This document shows positions 9,367 through 18,561 of a stretch of DNA of 64,000 bases, in pieces. A program made the position numbers and the translations under genes. Position 1 is the stretch's first letter. Each line of letters starts with the position of its first letter. The stretch covers positions 2,542,001 to 2,606,000 of the forward strand of contig NZ_JARXUZ010000001.1 in the NCBI RefSeq assembly GCF_029893365.1, read 5' to 3'. Under the pieces are notes generated by a model. The model saw only the letters and a list, made by a program, of their open reading frames with translations, was not told the DNA's origin and did not search any database. The stretch is from Cryobacterium sp. CG_9.6 (GTDB lineage Bacteria > Actinomycetota > Actinomycetes > Actinomycetales > Microbacteriaceae).

Positions 9367-10026
9367 TTACCGGCGGAAGGCCTTCCGCGCCAGCCAGTTG
9401 CCGAAGAATTGCACGCACTGCACCAGAATGATGATCAGCAGCACCGCCGCCCACGTGACGACGGGGTTGAACTGGCGATAACCGTACAGGAGCGCGAAGT
9501 TTCCGAGACCGCCACCGCCCACATAACCGGCAACCGCGGACATGTCCACGAGAGCTACAAAAATGAATGTGTAGCCGAGGATCAGCGGGCCGAGCGCCTC
9601 GGGCAGCAGCACGGTGGTGATAATCCGCAGGGGTCCAGCACCGACGCTCCGTGCGGCATCAATCACGCCGGGAGTGACGGTCAACAGGTTCTGCTCAACA
9701 ATACGAGCCATAGCGAACGAGGCCGCCAACGCAATCGTGAAGATGATCGCGTTGTTGCCGATGCCGCTCCCGGTCACCGCACGAGCAAGAGGTTGTGCCG
9801 CCGCGAGAAAGATGATGAACGGAATCGGGCGAATGAAGTTCACCAGAAGGTTGAGGACAAAGAAGACGGCCCGGTTTTGCAGAATACTGCCGGCCCGGGT
9901 GAGGTAGAGCCCCAACCCGATAATGAGTCCGCCGAGGCCACCAAAAAACAGGGTCAACGCCACGATATAGAGCGTTTCATATGATGCCTGCCAGAGCTCG
10001 GGCAGCAGGTCTGTGAGTGCGTCCAT
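9367..10026 (-). CDS. metI: Methionine ABC transporter permease MetI
   Basis: The inner-membrane permease of the methionine importer, 219 residues with five or six membrane segments. The coupling-helix motif for MetN reads DAARSVGAGPLRI (EAA-loop type), and PLIL followed by TFIFVALVDMSAVAGYVGGGG is typical of MetI. ATG 10026 starts two bases after the metN stop. Its GGAGGT site lies inside the end of metN, so the two are translated together. It is the last gene of metQ-metN-metI. Confidence 0.93.
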   Translation of the reverse strand: MDALTDLLPELWQASYETLYIVALTLFFGGLGGLIIGLGLYLTRAGSILQNRAVFFVLNLLVNFIRPIPFIIFLAAAQPLARAVTGSGIGNNAIIFTIALAASFAMARIVEQNLLTVTPGVIDAARSVGAGPLRIITTVLLPEALGPLILGYTFIFVALVDMSAVAGYVGGGGLGNFALLYGYRQFNPVVTWAAVLLIIILVQCVQFFGNWLARKAFRR

Positions 10027-10028
10027 GG

Positions 10029-11057
10029 TCAGCGCACCTCCGTCACGGTGGTCAGCGTTCGAATGTGGGTCAGTACCGTGTCGATCGCGGAATCGGAGGC
10101 CGTCAGCGCCAGCGTGAGGTGCCCAAAAGGCCGCCCCTGAATCTCATTGATGCCACCGTAGACAACCTCAAAGCCGACACCGGCCCGAGCGAGTTCACCG
10201 AAAACAGCGGCCTGATCAACGGCGCTGTCCCGAAAAGCCATCGTCACGATCCGACCGGAGTGGCGTTCCCGCAGAACTGTCAGTTCGACAGCTGACGGGA
10301 CGCCCTTCACCACGGTGGAAACGAAACGAGCGGATGCCGCCTGCTGCGGGTTCGAGAACACGTCAAAGACCGGGCCGCGTTCAATGATGCGGCCCTGGTC
10401 CATGACGGCCACCTTCGTGGCAATCGTCTGGATAACATCCATCTCGTGGGTGATCACAATGATGGTCACCCCGAATTCCTCGTTGACCCGCTTCAGGAGA
10501 GCAAGTACCTCATGAGTGGTCTCCGGATCCAGCGCACTCGTCGACTCGTCGGCCAGGAGGATGCTCGGCTGCGTCGCCAGGGCACGAGCAATACCCACCC
10601 GCTGCTTCTGGCCTCCCGACAGCTGATCGGGGTAGGCCCCCGCCTTATCGGTGAGCCCCACAAACTCGAGCAGCTCGGCCACCCGTGCGGCCCGCAGCTC
10701 CTTGGGGCTGCCCGCGACCTCCAGCGGATACGCCACATTTCGGGCGACCGTGCGGGAGCCCAGCAGGTTGAACTGCTGAAAGATCATCCCAATCCCGAGC
10801 CGCACCGTGCGAAGTTCGCGCTCGGACAGCAGGGCGATGTCCCGACCGTCGACGAAAATCTCGCCGCTCGTGGACCGCTCCAGCGCATTCACGAGGCGCA
10901 CCAGAGTGCTCTTACCCGCCCCGGAGTAGCCGATGATTCCGTAGATGTCACCGGCCTCCACGTCAAGGCTCACCGAATCAATGGCTGTGACCGGGAGTGC
11001 GCCTTTTGCCGTGGGTGGATACACCTTGCTGACATTTTTGAGGCTGACTAAAGCCAT
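10029..11057 (-). CDS. metN: Methionine ABC transporter ATPase MetN
   Basis: The ATP-hydrolysing subunit of the MetNIQ methionine importer, 342 residues. It has Walker A GYSGAGKST (43-51), the ABC signature LSGGQ (146-150), Walker B ILLADE (166-171) and a switch His in ITHEMD. Residues about 265-342 match the NIL/ACT domain that binds methionine and shuts transport down when the internal pool is full. The frame is open to 11255, but ATG 11057 has GAGGAA upstream and starts the normal family N-terminus. metQ is upstream and metI downstream. Confidence 0.95.
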   Translation of the reverse strand: MALVSLKNVSKVYPPTAKGALPVTAIDSVSLDVEAGDIYGIIGYSGAGKSTLVRLVNALERSTSGEIFVDGRDIALLSERELRTVRLGIGMIFQQFNLLGSRTVARNVAYPLEVAGSPKELRAARVAELLEFVGLTDKAGAYPDQLSGGQKQRVGIARALATQPSILLADESTSALDPETTHEVLALLKRVNEEFGVTIIVITHEMDVIQTIATKVAVMDQGRIIERGPVFDVFSNPQQAASARFVSTVVKGVPSAVELTVLRERHSGRIVTMAFRDSAVDQAAVFGELARAGVGFEVVYGGINEIQGRPFGHLTLALTASDSAIDTVLTHIRTLTTVTEVR

Positions 11058-11109
11058 CCGCTGTTCCTCGTGCTCTGTTTCTCGATCGGTGGGCAGACCA
11101 GGCGGATGC

Positions 11110-12000
11110 TTACTTCTGTGCCCTGGTTTCGGCCTCGACCGTTGCGAGAGATTCCTCGAGGTCGGTGACGGAAGTGGTGAGCATGACGGCGGTCTGACCC
11201 GATACCTCGAGCACGCCATCCTGAACGGACTTCGTGTTCTGGTAGATCTCGACAAGCTTCGTGAACGTGGCGTTGTCCTTGTCCTCGGCGCGCGCGGCGA
11301 AGACGTTCACGTACGGAAGGGACGCGGGATCCGCGGGGTCATCCTGAGCAATCGCATCCGAGAACTTGAGCCCGGCTTTCTCGGCAAAGTCGTTGTTGAT
11401 GATGGCGCCGGCCAGATCGGGCAAGGAGTTAGCCGTGAGGGAAGCCTCCAGAGCAGTGACCTTCACGCGTGATGCGGACGCATCGATGTCGTCAAGGCTG
11501 GAAGCGATCGATCCACCGTCGGTGAGGGTAATGAGGCCAGCCGACTGCAGCACCAGCAACCCGCGGGCCATATTGGCCGGGTCGTTGGGAACCGCAACGG
11601 TGTCCCCCTGCTGGATCTCCTCGACACTGCCGTACTCGCTGGAGTACAGCGCGAGCGGGTAGATGGCCGTGGCACCCACGACAGCGAGATCCTCGCTACT
11701 GGATACGTTGTAGTCGGCGAGGTACGCGATGGTCTGGAACTGGTTGAGGTCGAGCTCGCCCGCGGTCAGTGCGGGGTTGGGCTGGGGGTACTGCGAGAAG
11801 TCGATGATCTCCACCGTGATGCCCTCGGCGGCAGCCGCCTCGGTGTAGACCTCCCAGTACGGGTCGCTCGCGCCGACGACGCCGATCTTGACGACATCAT
11901 CACCGCCAGCCGCACCGGCGCATCCGGCCAGCAGGGCCGCGAGGGGAATCACCGCGAGGGCGGCGAGAAGAGACTTCTTGAAACGGGGGTTCGTGGTCAC
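11110..12000 (-). CDS. metQ: Methionine-binding lipoprotein MetQ
   Basis: The substrate-binding lipoprotein of the MetNIQ importer, 296 residues. A signal peptide ends in the lipobox LLAGC (C27). The mature part has the NlpA/MetQ signatures IGVVGASDPYWEV, ALTAGELDLNQFQ and PNDPANMARGLLVLQ. GTG 12000 is chosen because AAGGAT lies ten bases upstream and the signal peptide starts there; the frame is open further but without export features. It is first in the operon, behind a 233-base leader with several possible hairpins that probably holds its control. Confidence 0.93.
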   Translation of the reverse strand: MTTNPRFKKSLLAALAVIPLAALLAGCAGAAGGDDVVKIGVVGASDPYWEVYTEAAAAEGITVEIIDFSQYPQPNPALTAGELDLNQFQTIAYLADYNVSSSEDLAVVGATAIYPLALYSSEYGSVEEIQQGDTVAVPNDPANMARGLLVLQSAGLITLTDGGSIASSLDDIDASASRVKVTALEASLTANSLPDLAGAIINNDFAEKAGLKFSDAIAQDDPADPASLPYVNVFAARAEDKDNATFTKLVEIYQNTKSVQDGVLEVSGQTAVMLTTSVTDLEESLATVEAETRAQK

Positions 12001-12233
12001 GATGCAGATCCTTAATCGCTGTGGGTGTATGCGCGCACGCCGCAGGGAGCGATACAGCCGTCGTGGGCCGGTATCGACAGGATCGGATTCGCGAATCCGA
12101 CATGTGGGCACAGAGCAACCCGGTGTCATGTTCGGGAATCTGTGCCGCTGCTCTGCGAGGCACACTTCAACGTTATCCGCTGAAGCTACGCTCCGCAGGT
12201 CGCTGCGGCATACTTCGTCACAGAACCTGCGAA
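12001..12233 (-). promoter_or_regulatory. Structured leader upstream of metQNI
   Basis: A 233-base gene-free stretch between the ABC-F stop and metQ. In the metQ sense several stems can form: CGCAGGT with ACCTGCG (12225-12231/12194-12200), CTTCA with TGAAG (12181-12185/12165-12169), and GGCACAGA with TCTGTGCC (12139-12146/12107-12114) enclosing a CCCG/CGGG inner stem. CAGAGCA (12149-12155) can instead pair with TGCTCTG (12111-12117), which excludes the third stem. No consensus of a known SAM riboswitch was seen. Function is inferred. Confidence 0.4.
12083..12100. promoter_or_regulatory. Perfect 18-bp palindrome upstream of metQ
   Basis: TCGGATTCGCGAATCCGA is its own reverse complement over all 18 bases and lies 83 bases before the metQ start. 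It could be a repressor operator or an RNA hairpin of the leader; the sequence alone does not decide. Confidence 0.4.
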
Positions 12234-14048
12234 TTAGCCCTCAATGAGCTCAGTAAGTTCGACCCAGCGCGTTTCCAGCGTGGCGATGGTGCTTTCCAAA
12301 TCGGTGAGCTTCACTCCGAGCTCGGTGAGACCGGCGAAGTCCGACTGATCGTGGGCAGCAAGTTTCTCGTGCTTGAGTGCGATACGCTCCTGCAGTTTCA
12401 CGACCTTGCGGTCGATGGAACCGAGTTCCTTCTGCGCGTTGCGCAGCTCGGCGCCGCCCAGGTTGGACTTCTTCTTGGCCGGAGTGCCGGCATCCGCTGG
12501 AGAACCCGACGCCGGCCCCGCGACGGCCTTGCGGCGCACCTCGAGGTACTGGTCCACTCCACCGGGAAGATGGCGGAAGGCCCCATCCATGACGGCGTAC
12601 TGGTTGTCCGTCACACGCTCGATGAGGTATCGGTCGTGCGAGACAACGAGCAGGGTGCCCGGGAAGGAGTCCAGCAGGTCTTCCATGGCGGCGAGCATGT
12701 CGGTGTCGAGGTCGTTAGTGGGCTCGTCGAGGATGAGAACGTTGGGCTCATCGAGCACGATCAGGAGCAGCTGCAAGCGACGCTTCTGACCACCGGAGAG
12801 GTCTTTCACCCGCGTCGACAGCTGCGCACTCATGAAGCCCATGCGCTCCAGCATCTGGCCGGGCGTGATTTCCTTGCCCGCAGCCATGTAGCTGGACTTC
12901 TGGCGCCCAATCACCTCGCTCACCTTGTCGTTCGCGATGTCGTCGAGTTCGAAGAGCTGCTGGGTGAGCACGGCAACCTTGATGGTCTTGCCGCGCTTGA
13001 CCGTACCGCTTGTGGGCTGAAGCGTTCCGGCCACGAGGCCGAGGAGGGTGCTCTTGCCGGCACCATTGACACCCATAATGCCGGTGCGCTCCCCCGGAGC
13101 GATGCGCCAGGTGATGTCATTCAGCACGGTCTTGACCGCGTGAGCATCGCCCTTCACCGGGAAGGTCACCGAGATATCGATGAGGTCAACGACGTCCTTG
13201 CCGAGGCGTTGCATGGCCATCGACTGCATCGAGACGGTATCGCGGGGCGGCGGCTCGTTCTCGATCAGTTCGTTTGCGGCCTCAATACGGAACTTGGGCT
13301 TGGCGGTGCGGGCCGGAGCACCGCGGCGCAGCCAGGCCAGTTCCTTCTTCATGAGGTTCTGGCGCTTGGCCTCTGAGACGGCGCTGGAACGGTCGCGCTC
13401 GACGCGCTGAAGAATGTAGGCGGCGTAACCGCCCTCGAAGGGTTCGATGACGCGGTCGTGCACCTCCCAGGTGATGTTGCACACCTCGTCGAGGAACCAC
13501 CGGTCGTGGGTGACGACCACGAGTCCACCGCTCTGCGCGGCCCACCGGGTCTTCAGGTGTCCGGCAAGCCAGGAGATACCCTCCACATCGAGGTGGTTAG
13601 TGGGCTCATCCAGAAAAATCACGTCATAGTCGCCGATCAGCACGGCGGCGAGGGCGACTCGACGGCGCTGGCCACCGGACAGGTCATCGACGAGGGCGTC
13701 CCAGGGAATATCCCGCACCAGGCCACCAATAACGTCGCGCACCTTGGAATCGCCCGCCCAGACGTGCTCCTCGATGCCACCGACGATGGTGTGGCCCACG
13801 GTCTGGCCCGAGGCGAGATCGTCAGACTGGTCGAGCATGCCGATGGTGACGCCGCGACGACGGGTCACGCGTCCCTCATCGGGCTCCATCCGACCAGCCA
13901 AAAGCCGCATCAGGGTGGACTTACCGTCGCCGTTGCGTCCGACAACGCCGATACGGTCGCCCTCGTTAAGGCCGGCGGTGACGTTGTCAAAGATGACGCG
14001 GGTGGGAAATTCGAGGTGCAGGGACTCAGCCCCGAGCAAATGTGCCAT
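12234..14048 (-). CDS. ABC-F family ATPase (Uup-like)
   Basis: A 604-residue soluble protein with two ABC ATPase domains and no membrane segments, so an ABC-F ribosome-associated protein rather than a transporter. Domain 1 has GRNGDGKST and LSGGQRRRVALA with LDEPTNHLD. The linker is rich in Arg/Lys. Domain 2 has GVNGAGKST, LSGGQKRRLQ and LDEPTNDLD. Residues about 535-604 form a Lys/Glu-rich coiled coil as in Uup. Start ATG 14048 begins the first domain (MAHLLGAESLHLEF); the frame extends upstream into ispE without support. It follows ispE by 37 bases on the same strand. A role in rescuing stalled ribosomes is family knowledge. Confidence 0.9.
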   Translation of the reverse strand: MAHLLGAESLHLEFPTRVIFDNVTAGLNEGDRIGVVGRNGDGKSTLMRLLAGRMEPDEGRVTRRRGVTIGMLDQSDDLASGQTVGHTIVGGIEEHVWAGDSKVRDVIGGLVRDIPWDALVDDLSGGQRRRVALAAVLIGDYDVIFLDEPTNHLDVEGISWLAGHLKTRWAAQSGGLVVVTHDRWFLDEVCNITWEVHDRVIEPFEGGYAAYILQRVERDRSSAVSEAKRQNLMKKELAWLRRGAPARTAKPKFRIEAANELIENEPPPRDTVSMQSMAMQRLGKDVVDLIDISVTFPVKGDAHAVKTVLNDITWRIAPGERTGIMGVNGAGKSTLLGLVAGTLQPTSGTVKRGKTIKVAVLTQQLFELDDIANDKVSEVIGRQKSSYMAAGKEITPGQMLERMGFMSAQLSTRVKDLSGGQKRRLQLLLIVLDEPNVLILDEPTNDLDTDMLAAMEDLLDSFPGTLLVVSHDRYLIERVTDNQYAVMDGAFRHLPGGVDQYLEVRRKAVAGPASGSPADAGTPAKKKSNLGGAELRNAQKELGSIDRKVVKLQERIALKHEKLAAHDQSDFAGLTELGVKLTDLESTIATLETRWVELTELIEG

Positions 14049-14085
14049 AGGTTCCGAGTTTACGGCACGTTTGGGCCCACTCCGC

Positions 14086-15021
14086 CTAGTCGTTGATGAG
14101 GCGCGCTCCGTGCACCGGTCCGGTGGCACGCACGACGCGGAGCCGGGAGGCGGAGAGGGCAACCTGCAACTCGAGCGCGCTGTCGGCATCCGCTACCAAA
14201 AACGCCACCGTGGGCCCGGATCCAGAGATGATGCCGGCGAGAGCACCGTTTTCCTCACCCAGCTGAATGACACTACCGAGGCCGGGCGCGAGGTGCAGGG
14301 CCGGCGCCTGCAGGTCGTTGTGCAGCGCGTCAGCCAGCATGTGCGGATCTCCGGCACGCAGAGCCAGCAGCACACTCGAGTCCACGGTGGGTTGGACCTC
14401 GGCCGGGAAGATGTCCTGGGCGTGACGGTCCCGGTGCCGATCGAGTTCTCTGTACACCGCCGGGGTCGACATACCAAACTCAGCCAGCGCCAGCACCCAC
14501 TGGAATTTTCCCTTGGCCAGGGCCGGGCTCAGCTGATCGCCGCGACCGGTACCGATCGCGGTGCCGCCGGTGAACGCGAACGGAACATCGGCTCCGAGTG
14601 TGGCGCCGATGGCGAGCAGCTCGTCTTTGCTGGCGGCCGTATTCCACAGGGTGTCGCAGGCGAGCAGGGTGGCCGCGGCATCCGCTGAACCGCCACCCAT
14701 ACCGCCCGCAATGGGCACATTTTTCTCGATCTCGAGGTGCACTCCGCCGCGGTAACCGGCCTTGCGGGCCAGAGCCCGTGCGGCCTTGATGGCCAGGTTC
14801 GTGCCGTCTGTCGCCAGCCCGGAGGTGTCAATGGAACCGGTAAACGTCACGGAAAAATCCGTCGCCGGATAGGCGCGCACCTCTTCGGTCAGTGACACGG
14901 CCTGAAAGGCGGTGGCGAGCTCGTGATAGCCGTCGTCCCGCACGGCACCAACCTTGAGAAAGACGTTGATCTTGCCCGGCGCTCGTGCATGCACAACCTG
15001 GGTGCCGGCGATCGTCGTCAT
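14086..15021 (-). CDS. ispE: 4-diphosphocytidyl-2-C-methyl-D-erythritol kinase
   Basis: A GHMP kinase of 311 residues in the non-mevalonate isoprenoid pathway; it phosphorylates the 2-OH of CDP-methylerythritol. It has the N-terminal [14 protein letters not shown] and DGYHEL, the ATP-binding [15 protein letters not shown], and the C-terminal [14 protein letters not shown] 15021 is the natural start. The order rsmA-ispE-ABC-F is common in actinobacteria. It starts 51 bases after rsmA. Confidence 0.95.
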   Translation of the reverse strand: MTTIAGTQVVHARAPGKINVFLKVGAVRDDGYHELATAFQAVSLTEEVRAYPATDFSVTFTGSIDTSGLATDGTNLAIKAARALARKAGYRGGVHLEIEKNVPIAGGMGGGSADAAATLLACDTLWNTAASKDELLAIGATLGADVPFAFTGGTAIGTGRGDQLSPALAKGKFQWVLALAEFGMSTPAVYRELDRHRDRHAQDIFPAEVQPTVDSSVLLALRAGDPHMLADALHNDLQAPALHLAPGLGSVIQLGEENGALAGIISGSGPTVAFLVADADSALELQVALSASRLRVVRATGPVHGARLIND

Positions 15022-15072
15022 GGTCTTAACCTAGCCCAGCGAGCACCATGGGTTCGACGCGGCGCTGCCCGT

Positions 15073-15972
15073 TCAGGCAGAACGGGAGTCGACCCAGACG
15101 CGCGCAACGGCAAGAAAATCATGCACCGTCAGCTGCTCACCACGGGTCGTGGGGTCGATCCCCGCACTTTCCAGCAGAGCGGATGCCGCGGCGGAATCAC
15201 CCAAAACAACCGACAGCGATTGGCGCATCATTTTGCGCCGCTGTTGAAAAGCAGCGTCCACGAGAGCGAAGGTTGCCAGGCGCAACTCCTCGCTTTCGAG
15301 CGGGGTGGCGCGGCGTTCAAACGCAATCAGGATGGAATCGACATTGGGCACCGGCCAGAACACCTGGCGGCTCACCTTGCCCGCAGTCCGAAAATCACCG
15401 TACCAGGCGGCCTTGACGCTCGGGCTGCCATAAATCTTGCTACCGGGAGCCGCGGCGAGCCGCTCGCCCACCTCGGCCTGCACCATGACCACGCCCGCAC
15501 GAACGGATGCGAAGTTTTCGAGCAGGTAGAGCAGCACCGGAACGGACACGTTGTACGGCAGGTTCGCCACGAGCCGGGTCGGGTCGCCGGGAAGTTCGGT
15601 GATCTTCAGGGCATCCGCTCGGATCACCGTGAGCGGGGCACCGGGCTGCATGAGTTCCACGGTGAGTGGCAGTTGCTCGGCGAGTCGATCGTCAATCTCC
15701 ACGGCCACGACGCTCGCGCCGGTCTCGAGAATACCGAGGGTGAGTGAGCCGAGGCCCGGGCCCACCTCCACGACGACATCGCCGCTGGCGACGCTGGCCA
15801 CCCGCACAATGCGCCTCACCGTGTTGCCATCAATAACAAAGTTCTGGCCCAGCTTCTTGGTGGGGTTCACACCCAGCATCTCCGCCAGGTCGCGGATCTC
15901 GGCGGGCCCGAGAAGCTTCTGCGGAACGCGAGGCGTCTCGTCGCCCACGTTCGCCGCGCGCTCGGGGCTCAT
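15073..15972 (-). CDS. rsmA: 16S rRNA dimethyladenosine transferase
   Basis: The SAM-dependent KsgA/RsmA enzyme, 299 residues, which dimethylates two adjacent adenosines (A1518/A1519 in E. coli) near the 3' end of 16S rRNA. The N-terminus NPTKKLGQNFVID, the SAM motif VVEVGPGLGSLT and the catalytic NLPYNVSVPVL are all intact. ATG 15972 overlaps the tatD stop in ATGA, so the two genes are coupled. Confidence 0.95.
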   Translation of the reverse strand: MSPERAANVGDETPRVPQKLLGPAEIRDLAEMLGVNPTKKLGQNFVIDGNTVRRIVRVASVASGDVVVEVGPGLGSLTLGILETGASVVAVEIDDRLAEQLPLTVELMQPGAPLTVIRADALKITELPGDPTRLVANLPYNVSVPVLLYLLENFASVRAGVVMVQAEVGERLAAAPGSKIYGSPSVKAAWYGDFRTAGKVSRQVFWPVPNVDSILIAFERRATPLESEELRLATFALVDAAFQQRRKMMRQSLSVVLGDSAAASALLESAGIDPTTRGEQLTVHDFLAVARVWVDSRSA

Positions 15973-16934
15973 GCCAGACCGCCCAGCGGGGCGGCAGAGG
16001 GAAGAACAGCATCGGAAGCGGCCGTGACCGGCTCCGCGTCCCAGCGGCCGTAGACGAGTTCGGTGTTAGAGGTGATCTGGGCAGACAGGAGCGAGACATC
16101 CGTTTCAAGGTGGCGGGCCATCATCCGCAGCGTGTTGGGCAGGAGGTAGGGGGCATTGGGACGCCCGCGGTGAGGCATGGGCGTGAGGAAGGGGGCATCC
16201 GTTTCGACGAGCAGCAGGCTGCGGGGCGCGACGGAGAGGGCGGCGCGGAGGTCGTGTGCGTTACCGAAGGTCACGTTTCCGGCGAACGACATGTACCAGC
16301 CATTTTCGGCGCAGACGCGCGCCATCTCGGCGTCACCGGAGAAGCAGTGAAACACCGTGCGTTCGGGGGCGCCCACCCGCAGCAGCGTGGCAATGACCTC
16401 GGCGTGGGCGTTGCGGTCATGGATCTGCACAGCAAGGTTGTTCGCCTTGGCGATCTCGATGTGCGCCTCGAACGACCGCACCTGGGTGGCATGACCCGGT
16501 TCCTCGGTGCGAAAGAAGTCCAGCCCCGTTTCGCCGACGGCCACCACACGCGGCCAGCCGGCCAGATCGCTCATCTCGGCGATGGCGTCGTCGAGGGTAC
16601 CTTCACTCTCGTAGCGCGGGGCCTCGTTTGGGTGAATGGCCACCGCGGCCAGCATGCGCGGCTCGATCTGTGCCGTCTCGGCCGACCACCGTGATGTCAC
16701 CCGATCACCACCCACCTGCACAACGCCGCGCACACCCACACTCGACGCACGGTCCAGGTGCTCGGTGTAGCTGAGCGGGGTCTCCTCGTCGGTGATGCGG
16801 CCACTCGTGCTGACGGTGGGGTCGAGGTGGGTGTGGTTGTCGTAAATGGGAACCGTGAGCGGTTCGGGCAGCGGCGGGTAGCTCAGATCGCGTCGCTTTT
16901 TACCCGCAGACGCTGCTGCGGTGTCGCTAGCCAA
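15969..16934 (-). CDS. tatD: TatD-family metal-dependent hydrolase
   Basis: A TIM-barrel metal-dependent DNase of the TatD family, about 321 residues. Metal ligands are visible in YDNHTHLDP, AVGETGLDFFRTEEP, QIHDRNAHAE, FHCFSGDAE and VETDAPFLTPMPHRG. No ATG precedes the conserved core; TTG 16934, which overlaps the last bases of metG, is the most upstream plausible start and gives a Lys/Arg-rich N-terminal extension of about 30 residues. The stop overlaps rsmA. Its position between metG and rsmA is the usual actinobacterial one. Confidence 0.88.
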   Translation of the reverse strand: MASDTAAASAGKKRRDLSYPPLPEPLTVPIYDNHTHLDPTVSTSGRITDEETPLSYTEHLDRASSVGVRGVVQVGGDRVTSRWSAETAQIEPRMLAAVAIHPNEAPRYESEGTLDDAIAEMSDLAGWPRVVAVGETGLDFFRTEEPGHATQVRSFEAHIEIAKANNLAVQIHDRNAHAEVIATLLRVGAPERTVFHCFSGDAEMARVCAENGWYMSFAGNVTFGNAHDLRAALSVAPRSLLLVETDAPFLTPMPHRGRPNAPYLLPNTLRMMARHLETDVSLLSAQITSNTELVYGRWDAEPVTAASDAVLPSAAPLGGLA

Positions 16935-18489
16935 CCGTCGACTCGATCCGCGGGAAAAGCGGTTCGAGCGCAGAAACCTGCTGGCCACCGGTCCACTCCC
17001 AGGCACGATCGATGCGCTGATCCGCGAGCGCGCCGGTGCCACCCAGCGCCGTCCAGAGCGTGCCGGTAGCGATGGGGATGACCGGGGACAGCAGCACGGC
17101 CAGCGTGCCGAGACCGCGCACTGCCGTGTGCAGAACGTTTTCGAGGCGCTCACGGCTGGCCGGGTCCTTGGCCAGAGCCCACGGCTCCTGCAGGGTGATG
17201 TACCCGTTCAGCTCGTCGACGAGCTCCCAGACGGATGCGACCGCCTCGTGAATCGCCAGGCGATCGACGGCCGCGGCCGCGGCATCCGTCACCCGCTGTT
17301 CCGTGGCCCGAATGGCGAGGTCGGCCGCGCTCGGAGAACCCCCCACAGGCACGGTTCCCTCGCAGTACCGCACCACCATCGCAATGACGCGGGAGGCCAG
17401 GTTGCCAAAACCGTTCGCCAGTTCGGACTGGTACCTGGCCGAGAGGTCCTCCCACGAGAAGGACCCATCCTGACCAAAGCTGATGGCGCGCATGAAGTAG
17501 TAACGGAAGGCGTCGGAGCCGAACGTGTCGGTGATCTGGCTGGGCGCGATCCCGGTGAGCTTGGACTTGCTCATCTTCTCGCCGCCCACAAGCAACCAGC
17601 CGTGGCCGAAGACCTGCTTGGGCACCTCGATGCCGGCGGCCATGAGCATTGCAGGCCAGATAACCGCGTGGAAACGCAGAATGTCTTTACCCACAATGTG
17701 CGTGGCCGGCCAGCGGCTGGCAAACGCCTCGTCGTCCTGACCGTACCCGGCGGCCGTGATGTAGTTGAGCAGCGCGTCAAACCACACGTACACGACATGA
17801 CTCTCGTCCCAGGGAACCTTGATTCCCCAGTCGAAGCTCGAACGGGAAATTGACAGGTCGCTCAGCCCACGCTTCACGAAGGAGATGACCTCGTTCCGAG
17901 CTGACTCCGGCTGAACGAAGTTGGGGTTTTCCTCGTAAAGGGCCAGGAGCCGATCGGCAAAGGCGCTCATCTTGAAGAAGTAGTTCTTCTCGTGCAGGAG
18001 CTCGACCGGCTTGGAGTGGATGGCACACACGAGAACACCGGCGTCCTCGCCGGTTCCATCCACGAGATCGCCCGTGGCCTTGTATTCCTCACAACCCACG
18101 CAGTAGTAGCCCTCGTACTCGCCGGTGTAGATGTGGCCCTCGGTCTGGAGATGCTGCAGAAACTTCTGCGCGTTCACCTCGTGGCGCTCGTCGGTCGTGC
18201 GAATGAAGTCGTCATTGGCAATGTTCACGGTGGCCAACAGTGGCTTCCAGGCCGTCTCCACCAGGCGGTCGGCCCACTGCTTGGGCGTGACGCCGTTGGC
18301 CGTGGCGGTGCGCAGAATCTTTTGCCCGTGCTCGTCGGTTCCGGTGAGGAGCCAGGCGTTGTCGCCCGACTGGCGGTGCCAGCGAGCAAGGACATCTGCC
18401 GCCACCTCGGTGTAGGCGTGCCCGATGTGCGGGACATCATTCACGTAGAAAATGGGCGTGGTGATGTAGAAAGAAGAGCCGTCGGACAT
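16927..18489 (-). CDS. metG: Methionyl-tRNA synthetase
   Basis: A class I aminoacyl-tRNA synthetase of 520 residues that charges tRNA-Met. HIGH is at 21-24 and KMSKS at 305-309 (GGEKMSKSKLTG). The insertion domain has a CVGCEEYK knuckle. The anticodon-binding helical domain is complete, and the C-terminal EMAP-like tRNA-binding domain of some homologues is absent, as usual for short actinobacterial MetG. ATG 18489 is chosen; GTG 18495 would add two residues. The end overlaps the tatD start. Confidence 0.95.
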   Translation of the reverse strand: MSDGSSFYITTPIFYVNDVPHIGHAYTEVAADVLARWHRQSGDNAWLLTGTDEHGQKILRTATANGVTPKQWADRLVETAWKPLLATVNIANDDFIRTTDERHEVNAQKFLQHLQTEGHIYTGEYEGYYCVGCEEYKATGDLVDGTGEDAGVLVCAIHSKPVELLHEKNYFFKMSAFADRLLALYEENPNFVQPESARNEVISFVKRGLSDLSISRSSFDWGIKVPWDESHVVYVWFDALLNYITAAGYGQDDEAFASRWPATHIVGKDILRFHAVIWPAMLMAAGIEVPKQVFGHGWLLVGGEKMSKSKLTGIAPSQITDTFGSDAFRYYFMRAISFGQDGSFSWEDLSARYQSELANGFGNLASRVIAMVVRYCEGTVPVGGSPSAADLAIRATEQRVTDAAAAAVDRLAIHEAVASVWELVDELNGYITLQEPWALAKDPASRERLENVLHTAVRGLGTLAVLLSPVIPIATGTLWTALGGTGALADQRIDRAWEWTGGQQVSALEPLFPRIESTVG

Positions 18490-18561
18490 GCTCACATCTT
18501 ATGCGCGCGCGGCCCTCTCCCCCGCCGTGTGACGACACTACGGTGAAGCAATACGCGAAAT

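Noticed and set aside
12001..12233. Known SAM-I, SAM-II or SAM-IV riboswitch before metQ
   Set aside because: The invariant core segments of those classes were not found, although stems exist.
12021..13376. Plus-strand open frame of 451 codons over the ABC-F gene
   Set aside because: Antisense to a tandem ABC ATPase with all motifs intact.
12234..14048. ABC-F protein as an antibiotic-resistance factor
   Set aside because: Domain layout with a C-terminal coiled coil matches housekeeping Uup-like proteins, and it sits in a housekeeping gene block.
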